A DNA stretch of 64,000 nucleotides from Glutinoglossum americanum (lineage: Eukaryota; Ascomycota; Geoglossomycetes; Geoglossales; Geoglossaceae), in contig JAGHQL010000116.1 in NCBI GenBank assembly GCA_020080175.1, forward strand, positions 21,145 to 85,144. Reading direction: 5' to 3'. The position numbers and the translations under genes were made by a program. The notes beneath the pieces were generated by a model, which was given only the letters and a program-made list of their open reading frames with translations, was not told the origin of the DNA and searched no databases. Within the stretch, counting starts at the first letter, position 1. The number at the start of each line of letters is the position of its first letter. Positions 33,344 through 43,986 of the stretch are shown here, piece after piece.

Positions 33344-35247
33344 CTACAACTTCATTCCCAGTGCTGTGTGTACCTTTAGTGACTGCCGAATGCTCAAATC
33401 CAACATGATTTCTTCACTACCACCTGGGATTGCATAGGCCCTTACATCCCTGTACAATCTCTCCACCTTGCCTCCCTGCCCACCTCTCGAATAGCTCAAT
33501 CCGCCAAAGATCTGGCTAGCTTCTCTCGCACAAAATTCAAACGTGACGGTAGATTGAGCCTTTAGACCAGCGATTGCACCACCGAGCTTTAGCATGGCTT
33601 CGGTCTCACCCATCTTGGAGCACTGGTAGATAATATTTTCCAGCCAGTTGTAGGAAGCCTCAATCTGACGGGCCATATGCGCAAGTTTGAGACGGATAAC
33701 GGGGTGATCAATGAGTTTCTTGCCGAAGGTGCGACGCTTGTGAGCGTATTTCATCGATTCCTCAAAGCAGACGCGAGAGAAGCGGATACACTGGATGATG
33801 ATTCCTATCCGTTCGTGATTGAAGTTTGTCATGACAACTTCGGCAAAGGTTATGTTAGTAATATTCCCCAAAAGGAAAGAGGCAAACATGCGTAGCCCCG
33901 TCGCATACCTTTGAATCCCTGGTTCTCTTTTCCAATCAAGTTCTCCACAGGCACCTTAACATCCTCGAACGTGATATAAGATGTTCCGCTGCTCCAGACA
34001 CCCTGGCAATCCATTTTCCTCGTACTCACACCACCGGAATCTCTTTCGATAAGTAGAACACTGACGCCGCCCATTCCTGGGCCACCAGTCCGCACAGCGG
34101 TAGTGAAGTAATCTGACCAGATGGCGTTGGTAATCCACTTCTTCTCGCCATTGACAATGTAATGCTTGCCATCAGCTGAGAGTTTCGCTTCACACGTTAA
34201 GTTGGCGACGTCACTCCCAGCATCTGGCTCAGTGATTGCAAGGCATATCCGCTTATCTCCGCTGAGTATACCGGGGACTATACGCTCGACAAGAGATTTC
34301 TTGCCAAACTTGATGATAGGAGGACACCCGATACCGAAGCCGCCAATAACGTTCCACACAAACCCACCGCTGCCACTTCTCGAAAGTTCGTCGGTTAAGA
34401 GCAACTCATGGAAAAGATCCCATTTCTCCGTAGGCACGCTCTTGGGTTTGTATGGAGTGAGGTGTGTTGGGTAATGTATACCTAACAAACCAGCCAAGTA
34501 CCCCATCTCACCCAATTGCTTATAGATGTAGTCGGGAACTTTTCGAGCTTCATCCCACTCGCCTACGTAGGGCTCAACTTCGGTGTCAACCCATTTACGG
34601 ACCTCTTCACGAAGTGCGACATGAGTTTCATTGTGGTAGGGTGAATGGTACTATGAGAATTGGTTAGAGACAATCTCGAAAGGATAGCAGATCAACAGCT
34701 CTTAGGCTTACATTTTGGTACCACGAAGGATCAGAAAAAGGAACCAGATCCCCATAAGGATCTAATGCCGCCTCTGCCTTATTGGGTCTTGGCACGGGCA
34801 CAGCGGAATCCGTCTTAGGCGGAAGAGCTGCTGACTTCGTCGGCGAACTTGGAGGAGGTTTTGGCAGAGCTGCCGCCTTCGGCTTGGTGTCTAACGAGCC
34901 AACTTGCAGTCGCGCCTTGTACTTCTTAAGGACGCCCTCGCTGTGGTACTTCCAAAACTGAGCCGACGCATCCTTACCAGCGACGCGCGAGAGAACTAGA
35001 AATAATAGATTAGAGCAATGTCGTCGAAAAAGAGGAACCTAACTAGATCATACTCTTCTTGCCACCTGCGAAATACATCAGTTAAGATCTCATTCTGGGG
35101 ACCTTTCGAGTGGCTTAGAAGGGTTTACCGACCTGGATGTTCATCTTGGAACTTGGTGAGGTCATAGACATCTTGGTCGATAATGATCCACAAGTTGGTA
35201 GGTGTTTTATGCGACGCAACGTCGCTCTTGGAGAATATCTTGGACAT
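33344..35247 (-). CDS. Cytochrome b5 / acyl-CoA dehydrogenase fusion
   Basis: Flavoenzyme of 548 residues with its own heme domain. Exons 35247-35133, 35065-35054 (12 nt), 34995-34712, 34650-33909, 33837-33344. The b5 domain occupies residues 1-75: NLWIIIDQDVYDLTKFQDEHPG, joined by the microexon to give the heme-ligand HPGG, then ILSRVAGKDASAQFWKYH, the second ligand. A Pro/Lys linker leads to the dehydrogenase: DLVPFSDPSWYQNYHSPYHN, AITEPDAGSDVANL (FAD/substrate signature), GEKKWITNAIWSDYF, FNHERIGI, and the C-terminal KHR/RTFGKKL and IPGGSEEIMLDLSIRQ. The usual role is alpha-beta oxidation of acyl-CoAs; substrate length is unknown. Similar fusions are common in filamentous fungi. No peroxisomal SKL is present (it ends GMKL). 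Confidence 0.93.
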
Positions 35248-36530
35248 TTTGGAGGGAGAAGAGAGAAAGAGCTTGGAATTAGTGCCGAGGAAGAAGAATT
35301 TGGGCACAGGTTGAGATATATAAGTTGATCTCGGTGCTTGAGAATACCACTACTGGCATGTGATGCCAAGGAACACTTGGATTCGATTTACTGTGCTCTG
35401 ACACCTGGACGGAAGGAAAAGTTCTAGCCCAGCTGACTTAAATAAGAAGGTTTCTGAATGCGACTTTTTCAAAAGAATCCAGCAGGACCTGATTGCCGGT
35501 TTTCTGGGATCAATCTTGCCGTCAGCCGAGTGAAGGTAAAAAGTTACCTCGGCTCTTGCCTCTTTCGGCCATCACCCGATGCGACAACGATGATGATATC
35601 TATAGACCTTATGCCGAAGGCAACGGATATATTGTCATGTGGGGGGAACTATATAATTTTTTTTTTAGGGCTGAACCCTGGATTTTTGTTCGCGCGTGCT
35701 TGACACCAAAAAAGGCTCATAAACCCGTGACGACTCCACATCAATCCTGACTAAGTCTCGGAGGCAAAACTCAGGCGGAAGAGGTGCCCGATTAGCGGAC
35801 AAAAAAATCAAGCTCTAAGGGCTCCGCACCTCGGTTGATTCTTGGTGCTGGGGCCGCCACCCCCCTGTTCCACCCAGGGGCCTAGGATACTTCCACTCTC
35901 GCCCCAGATAACTTTAAGGGGTAGGATTGATTGGATGGCAGTTCTCAGTTCAAGGGGGATCTTATGTAAAACTGGAGGAGCGACCAAACATTAGTTCGAC
36001 TCTGCCCAAAGCCCCTAGTTGAATTTACGTAGTCGAGCCGCTAGCTATTCCGGCGGCAGAGACTGGCCACTAAGATAACGCCTCATACCTACAGGCCTTA
36101 GCCTAAAATATCAGTTCGTTTTTTACTACTAAAGGTCGCCATACTTTAGGGAGCTTTAGGGGTAGATCACTACACACCGAACTTCATTTGTAGCCATGAT
36201 TTGGACACTGCTTATTGATTGCAAGTCGTGACCTATGAGCGCTTGGTGTATAATATCGCCAAAGAGAAACAAAGATGGCAGGATTCTCCTCCACACTATC
36301 GTAATACATGTATAGGGGAACATTTGTAGATGTCCAAACCAACACACCAATAACTCTTAAAATTACCCCAAACATCCCGCCAGATTAGTAGCCCACTGCC
36401 ATCCAATCCGAAAAATGATGTGCGATCCAGAAAACCGATGTCGATTTCGAGGACTTGAATTTGACGAAGCCGCCAACCGTTCCGTATCGTATCACCATCG
36501 ACCCCTTTTCCCCATCCAAGGCCCTACAAT
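35248..36530. other. Gene-free stretch
   Basis: No recognisable gene or repeat family was seen. Its left end should hold the promoter of the cytochrome b5/acyl-CoA dehydrogenase gene. A C-rich segment lies near 35850-35885. Confidence 0.4.
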
Positions 36531-36869
36531 CTAGTGGCCTGCTGCCTTCCTCTTCTTCAACCAAAGGAAGAGCAGGACGGCGATGATGATAATGATGACG
36601 ATAATGATAATCGCGACGATCGCACCCTTAGGGAACTTCTTCTTCTTGCCGGAAGACGAGCCGCCTTTTTTGCCACCCTTGCGTTTCTGAAGAGCACGCG
36701 AGAGATCGAGGGGCTCTGAGCCAATCGCAGCTGCAGAGCGTTGAATGAGACCATTGTCAGAGCCAGGAAGAGCAAGAGGGGAGGCAGAGATCTTGCTCGG
36801 GGCAAGAATGCAGAGGGCCGCGAGGAGGAGGAAAAAACCCCCGATTGAAGAGAGGAGAGCGGAACGCAT
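36531..36869 (-). CDS. Small protein with signal peptide and single C-terminal membrane anchor
   Basis: Uncharacterised 112-residue protein without introns. Residues 1-30 form a good signal peptide (hydrophobic FFLLLAALCIL, possible cleavage after ISA-S). A short polar segment follows, with a Kex2-type KR at residues 62-63 (SRALQKR) leading into a lysine/glycine-rich stretch (KGGKKGGSSSGKKKK). Residues about 83-104 are one extremely isoleucine-rich transmembrane helix, ended by a basic stop-transfer WLKKRKAAGH. Topology would be type I, with a tiny ectodomain that Kex2 could release as a roughly 30-residue peptide. No family recognised. It is supported by the compact signal/anchor layout, not by homology. 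Confidence 0.6.
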   Translation of the reverse strand: MRSALLSSIGGFFLLLAALCILAPSKISASPLALPGSDNGLIQRSAAAIGSEPLDLSRALQKRKGGKKGGSSSGKKKKFPKGAIVAIIIIVIIIIIAVLLFLWLKKRKAAGH

Positions 36870-38644
36870 CGTGATGGTTAACCGTCCGATAATTTTTTTG
36901 GAAAAAAAAAAGTTATCACCAAGTACTGGAGGTGTGAGATATTTGAGAATGACGGTGCAACCAACAAAAAAGAGCTGAGCCTGTGTTTATATAGCATTGG
37001 CGCCGAGCCATGCAGCCAAGGAAAATATGCAGACATCCTCAACAAGGCCGGCGACATGGCACAGTTGGCAGCCAATCGATCAGGAGGCAGTGTTCGAGCG
37101 ACAGACAGTACTGAGATGTTTCTCCTGAATCAGACTCCTATCCCCCCTACTTCGTATTCCCTCCTATTCTCTCCACAATCTTTGCCCCTCATTAAATTCC
37201 ACGGCATGAAAAGCCAAGAGATGCAGCGGAGATGAGCTGAAAACCCTGTACTCTGTGTATGGCTAGGATCGTCTAAGCCTTCTGACACCTTGGTGATGGG
37301 CTTTTAGGCGTTCTTGGCAAAGTCTCATGATGTAAACGGTTAGGTGGGGTCTTAAACTTATTTGTTTCTTTTTTTTTACTTGGCAGTGTGGCTATGCTGT
37401 TGCTTAAATGTGCCTTGTGGTGAGTGCCTTGCGATCGGGAACTGGGATCCCCGACCTGCTGTTACGAGTTTCTCGCGCCCGCTGGAAATAGGTGTTCGAA
37501 TGAGAATGCTCGTAGGAGAGTCGAAAGTCGTTGTTTTAAGAATTAAGATTGATAGCCCATAAACCTCTGGGAAGGGTCATTTCGGATTGGTATTCCTCCG
37601 TGTTACTCCCAGCGGCCTTCAATTTGAAACGCTAGGATGGGTCATCGCGTATGCACGAAAAAGGGGACATGACATAGTGAGGTAAGCCCGTCCTGGCTAA
37701 GCTTTCCAAGATAGGATGATAACGTCTCATCGAAGCTCGACATAAAGCCTTAGAACCCCCGATGGAGGGAACCCTTCCTATTCACGTACTCCGAGTAGGC
37801 GAAACTTAGTGGAAGACTTTGGAAGCGCGTCTTATAGAGGATCCGTTTGAACAATTGTAAAGCAAGGGCCAACCCTACGCTATTGGCCCGCTTGCATGCG
37901 GGCCTCACCTTTAATAGCGTACAAGCACAGCCACCTTAAATATTCCTTATTCCAGAATCGCCTAGCGGGTATATCCAGAAATCACCTACACAGCTGAAAT
38001 CAGATCGCAATCTCATCATCCTGCCCATTCGCCTTAGTTAGCTAGGCGCGGTCACCAGCATTGCGATTGTATGCCTGTAGTGTCTGCGGAACTGACTAAA
38101 GACCTTTGGGGATAGCTGTTCGATATGCGATAAACTTACGAGCACAGTACAAATTAGATACCGCAAACTGACGCCAATTCGATCAGCTGGTAACCAGGAC
38201 AGCTGGGCTGCCACCAGAGCTAATAAACTTAACTAGACGGAGATATCCTACGGATTTTTCCACCTCGCAGAATGGGAAATAATTGAGGTTGCCTGGAGGG
38301 AGCCGAAGACTTGAATGCTTAAAGTGTATAGCGGAGAGTTATGACCCGAGTCAGCTCGATTGAGCCGAGGACATATGTGAGCTAGTAAGAAAGTAGTGGA
38401 AGAAAGGGGACGAGAAATTGAATGGGTGAAGAGATGAAAAAATTGGTATTGAGCGGCATAGTTACAAATATCTGAGCTTCCACAACTGTGAGAAACAGGA
38501 ATAAATGTATACGTACTGTAAACAAATCGTTTATTTCAAGCCCTCCAAAGTATTAAATAACATTAGACCCACTATCCCCCCAATTAAAAGCTTAATCGGA
38601 TATGGTTGCCATCCCCCGAGGAAATGGATTCGGGATCCGCTACC
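36870..38644. other. Gene-free stretch with a structured inverted repeat
   Basis: No open frame here looks coding. The one notable element is the double hairpin at 37862-37921, listed separately. Confidence 0.4.
37862..37921. other. Two overlapping, mutually exclusive hairpins
   Basis: Hairpin A pairs GCAA+GGGCCAA (37862-37872) with TTGGCCC+TTGC (37883-37895), a 2-nt bulge and a 10-nt loop. Hairpin B pairs ACGCTATT+GGCCCGC (37877-37891) with GCGGGCC (37898-37904) and AATAGCGT (37913-37920), a 6-nt loop TTGCAT and an 8-nt bulge. They share 37877-37895, so only one can form at a time. Strand of any transcript is unknown. Confidence 0.6.
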
Positions 38645-39495
38645 CTACCAACCCCGACCCCGTTTCATGGGGTTTGTGGTTGTAGTAGCGGTAGCAATGG
38701 AGGTGGTGCTTCCAGGTAACGCGCCTGTACTAGTGAAGCGGAGGATTTCCTCGAGTCGGAGTGGCACGATATCATTAGAAACGGGACTCCTCTCGGGATC
38801 CTTTTTATATCCTTCAAAGCCAGCATCCTCCATTTCAGTATCGCCCTCCCCTTCCTCTTCATCCTCATCGAATTCTAGCCTCCTTCTCAAACCTGTAGCC
38901 ACATTAGCTACTCCGCCTTCTCGTTCCTCGAGAGTAAACTCTTCATCATCCCCCCAGGACCTCCTCTTTGCTTCCTCGTTCGCCGCTCTTCCTGCCCATT
39001 CCCACAACTCTACCAGCTCATTCGCTGTGAGCTTAGTTTTTTTCCCGCCATCATTATCGGATGCAATAGTCTCACACGCCAATCCACCAGCGTGCCCACG
39101 CTCAACCCAGTCTTCGACACGCGGCTCGAATTTCTTCCGTAGAAGGACTTGGAGGAGGGTTTCTTGGGTTTGCCCGGGGAAGGATGGAAGCGGATAAACG
39201 AGAATTGAGTTGAAGAGGTCGTGGTGAGTTTGCAGGTGCGCCGAGAGGGTGAGTAGATTAGTAGAGATTATCGTTGCGGTGTTTTGGAGCGTTGGCCTAT
39301 GTGGTTATTACAAGTGTTTAGCCTCGTCAGCCACTGAATACTCGTCGAGGGTCTGATTCATTACCATGATGGTAGGGATTCGTTTTGTTGGACCGCATTT
39401 TGTAGAGAGCCGAGATGCTTTGTGAGTTGGAAGAGCTTCTGACGAGTCTGTTCCAGAGCCTTGATATCTGACGGGGTTAGGGATGCGCTATTCAT
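38645..39495 (-). CDS. med8: Mediator complex subunit 8 (Med8)
   Basis: Head-module subunit of Mediator that binds TBP and bridges to RNA polymerase II; 260 residues. Exons 39495-39365 and 39296-38645. The N-terminal helix is LTPSDIKALEQTRQKLFQLT with LGSLQNAVQQNESLPSW; the intron (GTAATG...GCTGAC...ACATAG) joins that Trp codon to PTLQNTATIISTNLLTLSAHL. Then come FNSILVYPLPSFPG, LLRKKFEPRVEDWVE and WEWAGRAANEEAKRRSWG, all in the family order. The C-terminus is acidic, then LEEILRFTSTGALPG. The plus-strand ORF over this gene is a shadow. Confidence 0.9.
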
Positions 39496-39976
39496 GATGG
39501 AATGTCTCATGCGAGTAATGGTTAGTAAGTCTAGGGTGCTTATTATAATTATTTAAGGTGTGGTCTGTGCGTTGACAAATCCTGGGTCGATTTTATGTAA
39601 TCGATTTTGCACTTGAAAGCAGGCCTCTTACTATCTACAAGATTCGCTGGTGTGAATAAAGTATAGCCATGTAACGCCAAACTTAAGGTATTTGGAAGAA
39701 AGGATTGATGTTGTAATGTGGGAGCGATGTTGCTTAAGTGAATAAGGTATATTTATTAGTCGTTGCAAAGCGCTTTGACCGGCAGCAAACCATGCCACCA
39801 GGATAAAAGCAACATAATCAAAGCTGTATCACGCCCGTAACAAAACAGCGGACCCAGCCATCCCAAGTCCGCCCTGTGACGTGAATGTGTCAATCAACCT
39901 TCCGATGTCTTGCCATAACGTAGAGTGCGATCGGGCTAATGAGGCACACAAGCCACGACTCGGAAATTAATGGTAT
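39496..39976. other. Intergenic region between med8 and the capping triphosphatase gene
   Basis: Promoter of med8 and 3' flank of the triphosphatase gene. No coding signal. Confidence 0.4.
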
Positions 39977-42900
39977 CTATGGCGCCTGTGCAGCCCTTAC
40001 AAGCACTCTCACATTATCGACAAAGCCCTTGACCAATTCCTCATAAGCTGAGCTCCCCGTGTCCCTCGCAAGTAGGCCCTGCTTGCGTATCTCAGCCGTC
40101 GAGACTTCGACCTCTAGTTCGTGTTCCTTGTCTGCTTTCGAGGTGGACTGTAAATTGTGTGAGGTTAGTAGGTAGTCAAGGGTAGATGCATAAGAAGCGA
40201 GGGATGTGTAACACGTAGAGACTTACGTCTGATGGCGTCACTTGGGTAAGGTCAATTTGATATGCCAAGTGCCGATAACTCATTCGATCTTTGTTCCTGT
40301 CAGCTCTATTTCCACCATCTCCACCCTCTACAAGTCCCTCAATCTCTCCCTCGTACCCCATCTCGAGGTTCACACTAATTCGCCAATCAAACTGTGTTTG
40401 TGGGCTATGAATATCTAGATCCGCCACCCGCGCTTTGATGATCTTTGCAAGCGTCTTGCCACTCTTTTGATCGGTAGTGACGCGGACTTTGACTTTGTTG
40501 CGGTTGTTGATTTGCGCACGGATTGACAGCGGCAGTGTGTTTTGAGCATGAGGCGGCAGCTCATAGAAAGAATCGCGTTCGCGAGTATGAACATACGTCA
40601 TAGGAATGCGTGGCTTCTGTTGTGGTTGCGAAGGATCTAGCGGCATCTTCGGCATTTGTGATTTCATTACGGCTTCATTTAGAAACTGATTAAGAGTCTT
40701 GTGTTGAGACTGTTACTCAGGAACAAAATTAGCACTGTGCTTGCCAAATGACAGGACGTATATTCAACACCTGACACAAAAAGGTCAAGCTTACCTCGGT
40801 CATCGAGCTTTTGAAATTTATCCACAGACTAGGGTCGTCTTTACTTATTATACATTCGTTCATCACTGGTAGTCGTAGTCGTTTGCCCGTATTCTTATCG
40901 ATCAACTGTCCGATCTTGGCTTCAATTTCTAACTGGGCGCCATGCCCTGGAATCCCTCCTGCAGGTCCCGCGCCAACGTCCTCTCGTTGCACCACCTGCG
41001 TGAATAGAAAGTGCCCGATAAGTCGCGTAATATCTTCGTACGGAATTACGTTTGTTATTGTGGGTTCCCAAGGTCCTAGAGTTCCGTATTCTAGGGGTTG
41101 GGGGGTATGTGTAATACTATTAGTGGTGGGGTGTGGGTGGCCATTTGGTGGCTCCCTCCTAATGGAACCAGGGTCTAATGGCTGCGAGGGAGGCTGTGAT
41201 GAAATAAGACGTTTGGAATCCCTGGTTTCCTGTTTGACCACAACGCCGCTTGCTAGACCATGAACCGGAGCGGGTTGGCGCCGATTAGCCATCACCGGGC
41301 TGCTACTTGTACTGCGGCTCGCTTTTCTGGCAAAGATTGGAGGTTCTTCATACCGTGGCCGTTTTTTCGGGGGCTGTTTAGGCGAGGAAGCTGACCCAAG
41401 TGCTGCAGTCATGGTGAGTGATTCTCGGTTTGACGAATTGCTTGTTGCAAGATTAGGAGGGGGAGGAGGTGGTGGTAGCGATGACACTGGAGGTTGAATA
41501 GAGAGACCTTTAGGTGAAGGTTGAGGATTCGGCGTTTGCCGAGACGAGGTTGTTTGTGGAGTAGTCGGCTGCTGATTAGGTTGGTTCTGTGCTATTGTTG
41601 AGGAGCTTCCGGAGGAATGTGGGCCCCGTGAATCGGATGGATTTAACTCTTTCGTAATAGTTTGAGTCGTTGGGCTAGGTAAAATCGCATCCGAGCGCAA
41701 TTGTTCTTGTGCGTGTCCCGAACCTGGATCTCTCCACCCACCAGCTCCACTGCCTGGAGGCATGGAATGGTTGTCAGCCAAGTGAAGCCCATTTCGGCCA
41801 TTCGTTGTAATTTCATTAACTGACGACGGTGACCCGTGATCCCGCCTATCAAGAGTCAACGCATCGGGACTTGCTGGATGCATTGTCTGCTCAATTGCTC
41901 GTCCATTTCTCTCAAACGCTGTATCTTCTACCTTCCGTTTCGCCGGAGTTACCTGCCTATTGAATCGTGCCTGATCGATGTATTTACTTTCTGCATCATC
42001 GGGTCTCGGCTGGCCTGGCACCATGGTCTTCGGGCTAACACTTACGCTCCTCTCTCTTTCTCTTGCAGCGATGTATTCCCTCCCTCCTCTCTCCTGATCG
42101 CTAAGCGGTGATTGGGCTAAGCCATGGCCAGTTGGTGTTCCTGTGGCTCTTGCCGTGCCTTGTGGTATATGAGGCGTTGGAGACCCAGGTTGATTCTGAG
42201 GGGTTGCTCCGTAAGATCCTCCCGACTGATTACGTTGGTGGCCATAAGGGCTGTGCTGCTCACGTTGGCTACCGCTTGGAGTTCGCGTATGAGGTAGTGG
42301 TGGTCCAAGGGGAGTACCAGGTTGCGAATGTTGATGTTGCTGTTGGACCTGAGGCTGAGGGTAAGTGTGGGATCCGGCTAGGGTCGGACTCTCGCGGCGG
42401 GTGTAAGGGGTTGGGACTTGGGTGGAGGTAGGCGCTGTTGTGGAATAAGAAGAGTGAGAACGTTGCTGCTGGGGCAGAGGATGCGCACTTCCAGGAGTAG
42501 CGGCGGAAGGCGTATATGGAGAAGGTGATGGATGGGGATAATAGTGATGCTGTGATTGGCCAGAAATTGGTGTAGATGAGTAGTTATCACGCTGTGGATA
42601 TGGCGGAGGATATTGCCCTTGTCCAACTGGACTTTGAGGTGGTGGATGTTGTTGGGGCTGGGGGAAAGGATATTGTCCTCCGCTCAAGGAAGACGTGGGA
42701 GTATGTTGGTAGGGCGACTGCGCGGAGTGATATGATGATCCTGTAGGAGAACGGAAGTCGGTTTGAGATGGAGGCTGCAGAGGAGGAGGTTGTGCAGGTT
42801 TCCCCTGGAAACCTTGGTATGATGACGCCGACGACGGAGATATGTATGGTCCCTGATTGCCCCGGACGTAGTCAGCTGGCGGTGGCGCCTGCGGCTGCTG

Positions 42901-42990
42901 CTGCGGAGGGTGAAACTGCGATGGTGGTGGTGGGTGCGCCGGCGGAGGGGCCGTTGATGAGTCGGCATTGATGATGGAACGTAGATCCAT
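39977..42990 (-). CDS. mRNA-capping enzyme beta subunit, RNA 5'-triphosphatase (Cet1 type)
   Basis: Metal-dependent triphosphatase that removes the gamma phosphate from nascent mRNA before guanylylation; 949 residues. Exons 42990-40795, 40709-40227, 40147-39977. The first about 620 residues are disordered and Pro/Gln/Ser-rich, far longer than yeast Cet1's leader. The catalytic tunnel domain starts near LGPWEPTITNVIPYEDITRLIGHFLF. Beta-strand 1 is LEIEAKIGQLID, carrying the two metal-binding glutamates, followed by GKRLRLPVMNECII and WINFKSSMTESQHKTLNQFLNEA. Exon 2 has RDSFYELP, KVRVTTDQKSGKTLAKIIKARVADLDI, FDWRISVNLEM and DRMSYRHLAYQIDLTQV. Exon 3 supplies ELEVEVSTAEI, the last metal-binding strand. 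It should pair with a Ceg1-type guanylyltransferase. Confidence 0.93.
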
Positions 42991-43986
42991 CGAGACAATT
43001 TTGCTGGGAGCTATGGAGCGCAGAATATCGTTACTTAACGCAAGTGGATATCCAGAGATGTTCTAATCCGATTAGATATCCTGTAAACTGGGATTGATGA
43101 AGCCCCGAAGAATCTTCCCACAATAATAATGCGATTCAAGGCTAAAATTCGAGATGTGTTCAAATGCCGATCCGACCAGCCGTACACCAAACAAACGACA
43201 GTCGCTTGCGCGGTCCAAGGACGTTTTAGTCTTTTCTCGAAGGTGACGAAGGCTGGAGCGAATATCTATTCAACTGAACATTGCATACATATCCGATGTT
43301 CTGCAGTCGAGTGCGCATACTCCTTTGTCCCTTCTTGTCCGTGGGCTCGTCTTTGATGGGGCTCTTTCTATACAGAGTGCGACTGCGTCTATCTCCTTCT
43401 GTTTCAAGTAGACGGGAAAGAACGATGGGCATACTACGTAGTGCACAGCAAAGAAGCAAGAAGCTCATCCGATCTGAACATAAACCTGATTGAAACCCAG
43501 GCACAGAGAAAAAACATAGTCAGCAACGCTATGATCCAACCCTCTGAATCGCTGATTTTCCTTAAAAATAAATCGATCGCGCCAGCTTTCGTCTCAAAAC
43601 AGGCAACACGTGCCAGACACTTTGCTTTGTCATTGAGGCTCTGTCCGTTCGCTTCGTTTGTCGCTTGTTCCTGAAGTTGACGTGACTTACGTTGACCTGA
43701 CAAAATCTCCTTCTCGTTCTGACACGTCAACTGACTCCAACCTTCACATTACCTATCATTATTGTCACCGTCTGCTTGTCTTTACTACTCATCGTCTGTG
43801 GTCTTCTTTCATCTCGTGTGGTCTCTACACGGCCTATTAGTTCATTCGCGGTCGCTCTGACTCTTTACGCTCCGGTTGCCTTCAAGACCGGTAACAAGGC
43901 TCTCGACCAACCCTATCGAGGCTAATATTTCATCAAGACCCTTCATCAGCTCGGAAACACGCGGAGTTCGAGCAAGAAGTTGTATT
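42991..43986. promoter_or_regulatory. Divergent region, capping triphosphatase / rpn2
   Basis: About 1 kb carrying both promoters. It contains a perfect 10-bp inverted repeat, AGTTGACGTG (43675-43684) and CACGTCAACT (43723-43732), each arm with a TGACGT core of the kind bound by bZIP factors. Small plus-strand frames upstream of 43987 have no motifs. Confidence 0.45.

Noticed and set aside
38505-39197. 230-codon Ser-rich plus-strand ORF
   Set aside because: Antisense shadow of med8 exon 2, caused by its acidic and Arg-rich codons.
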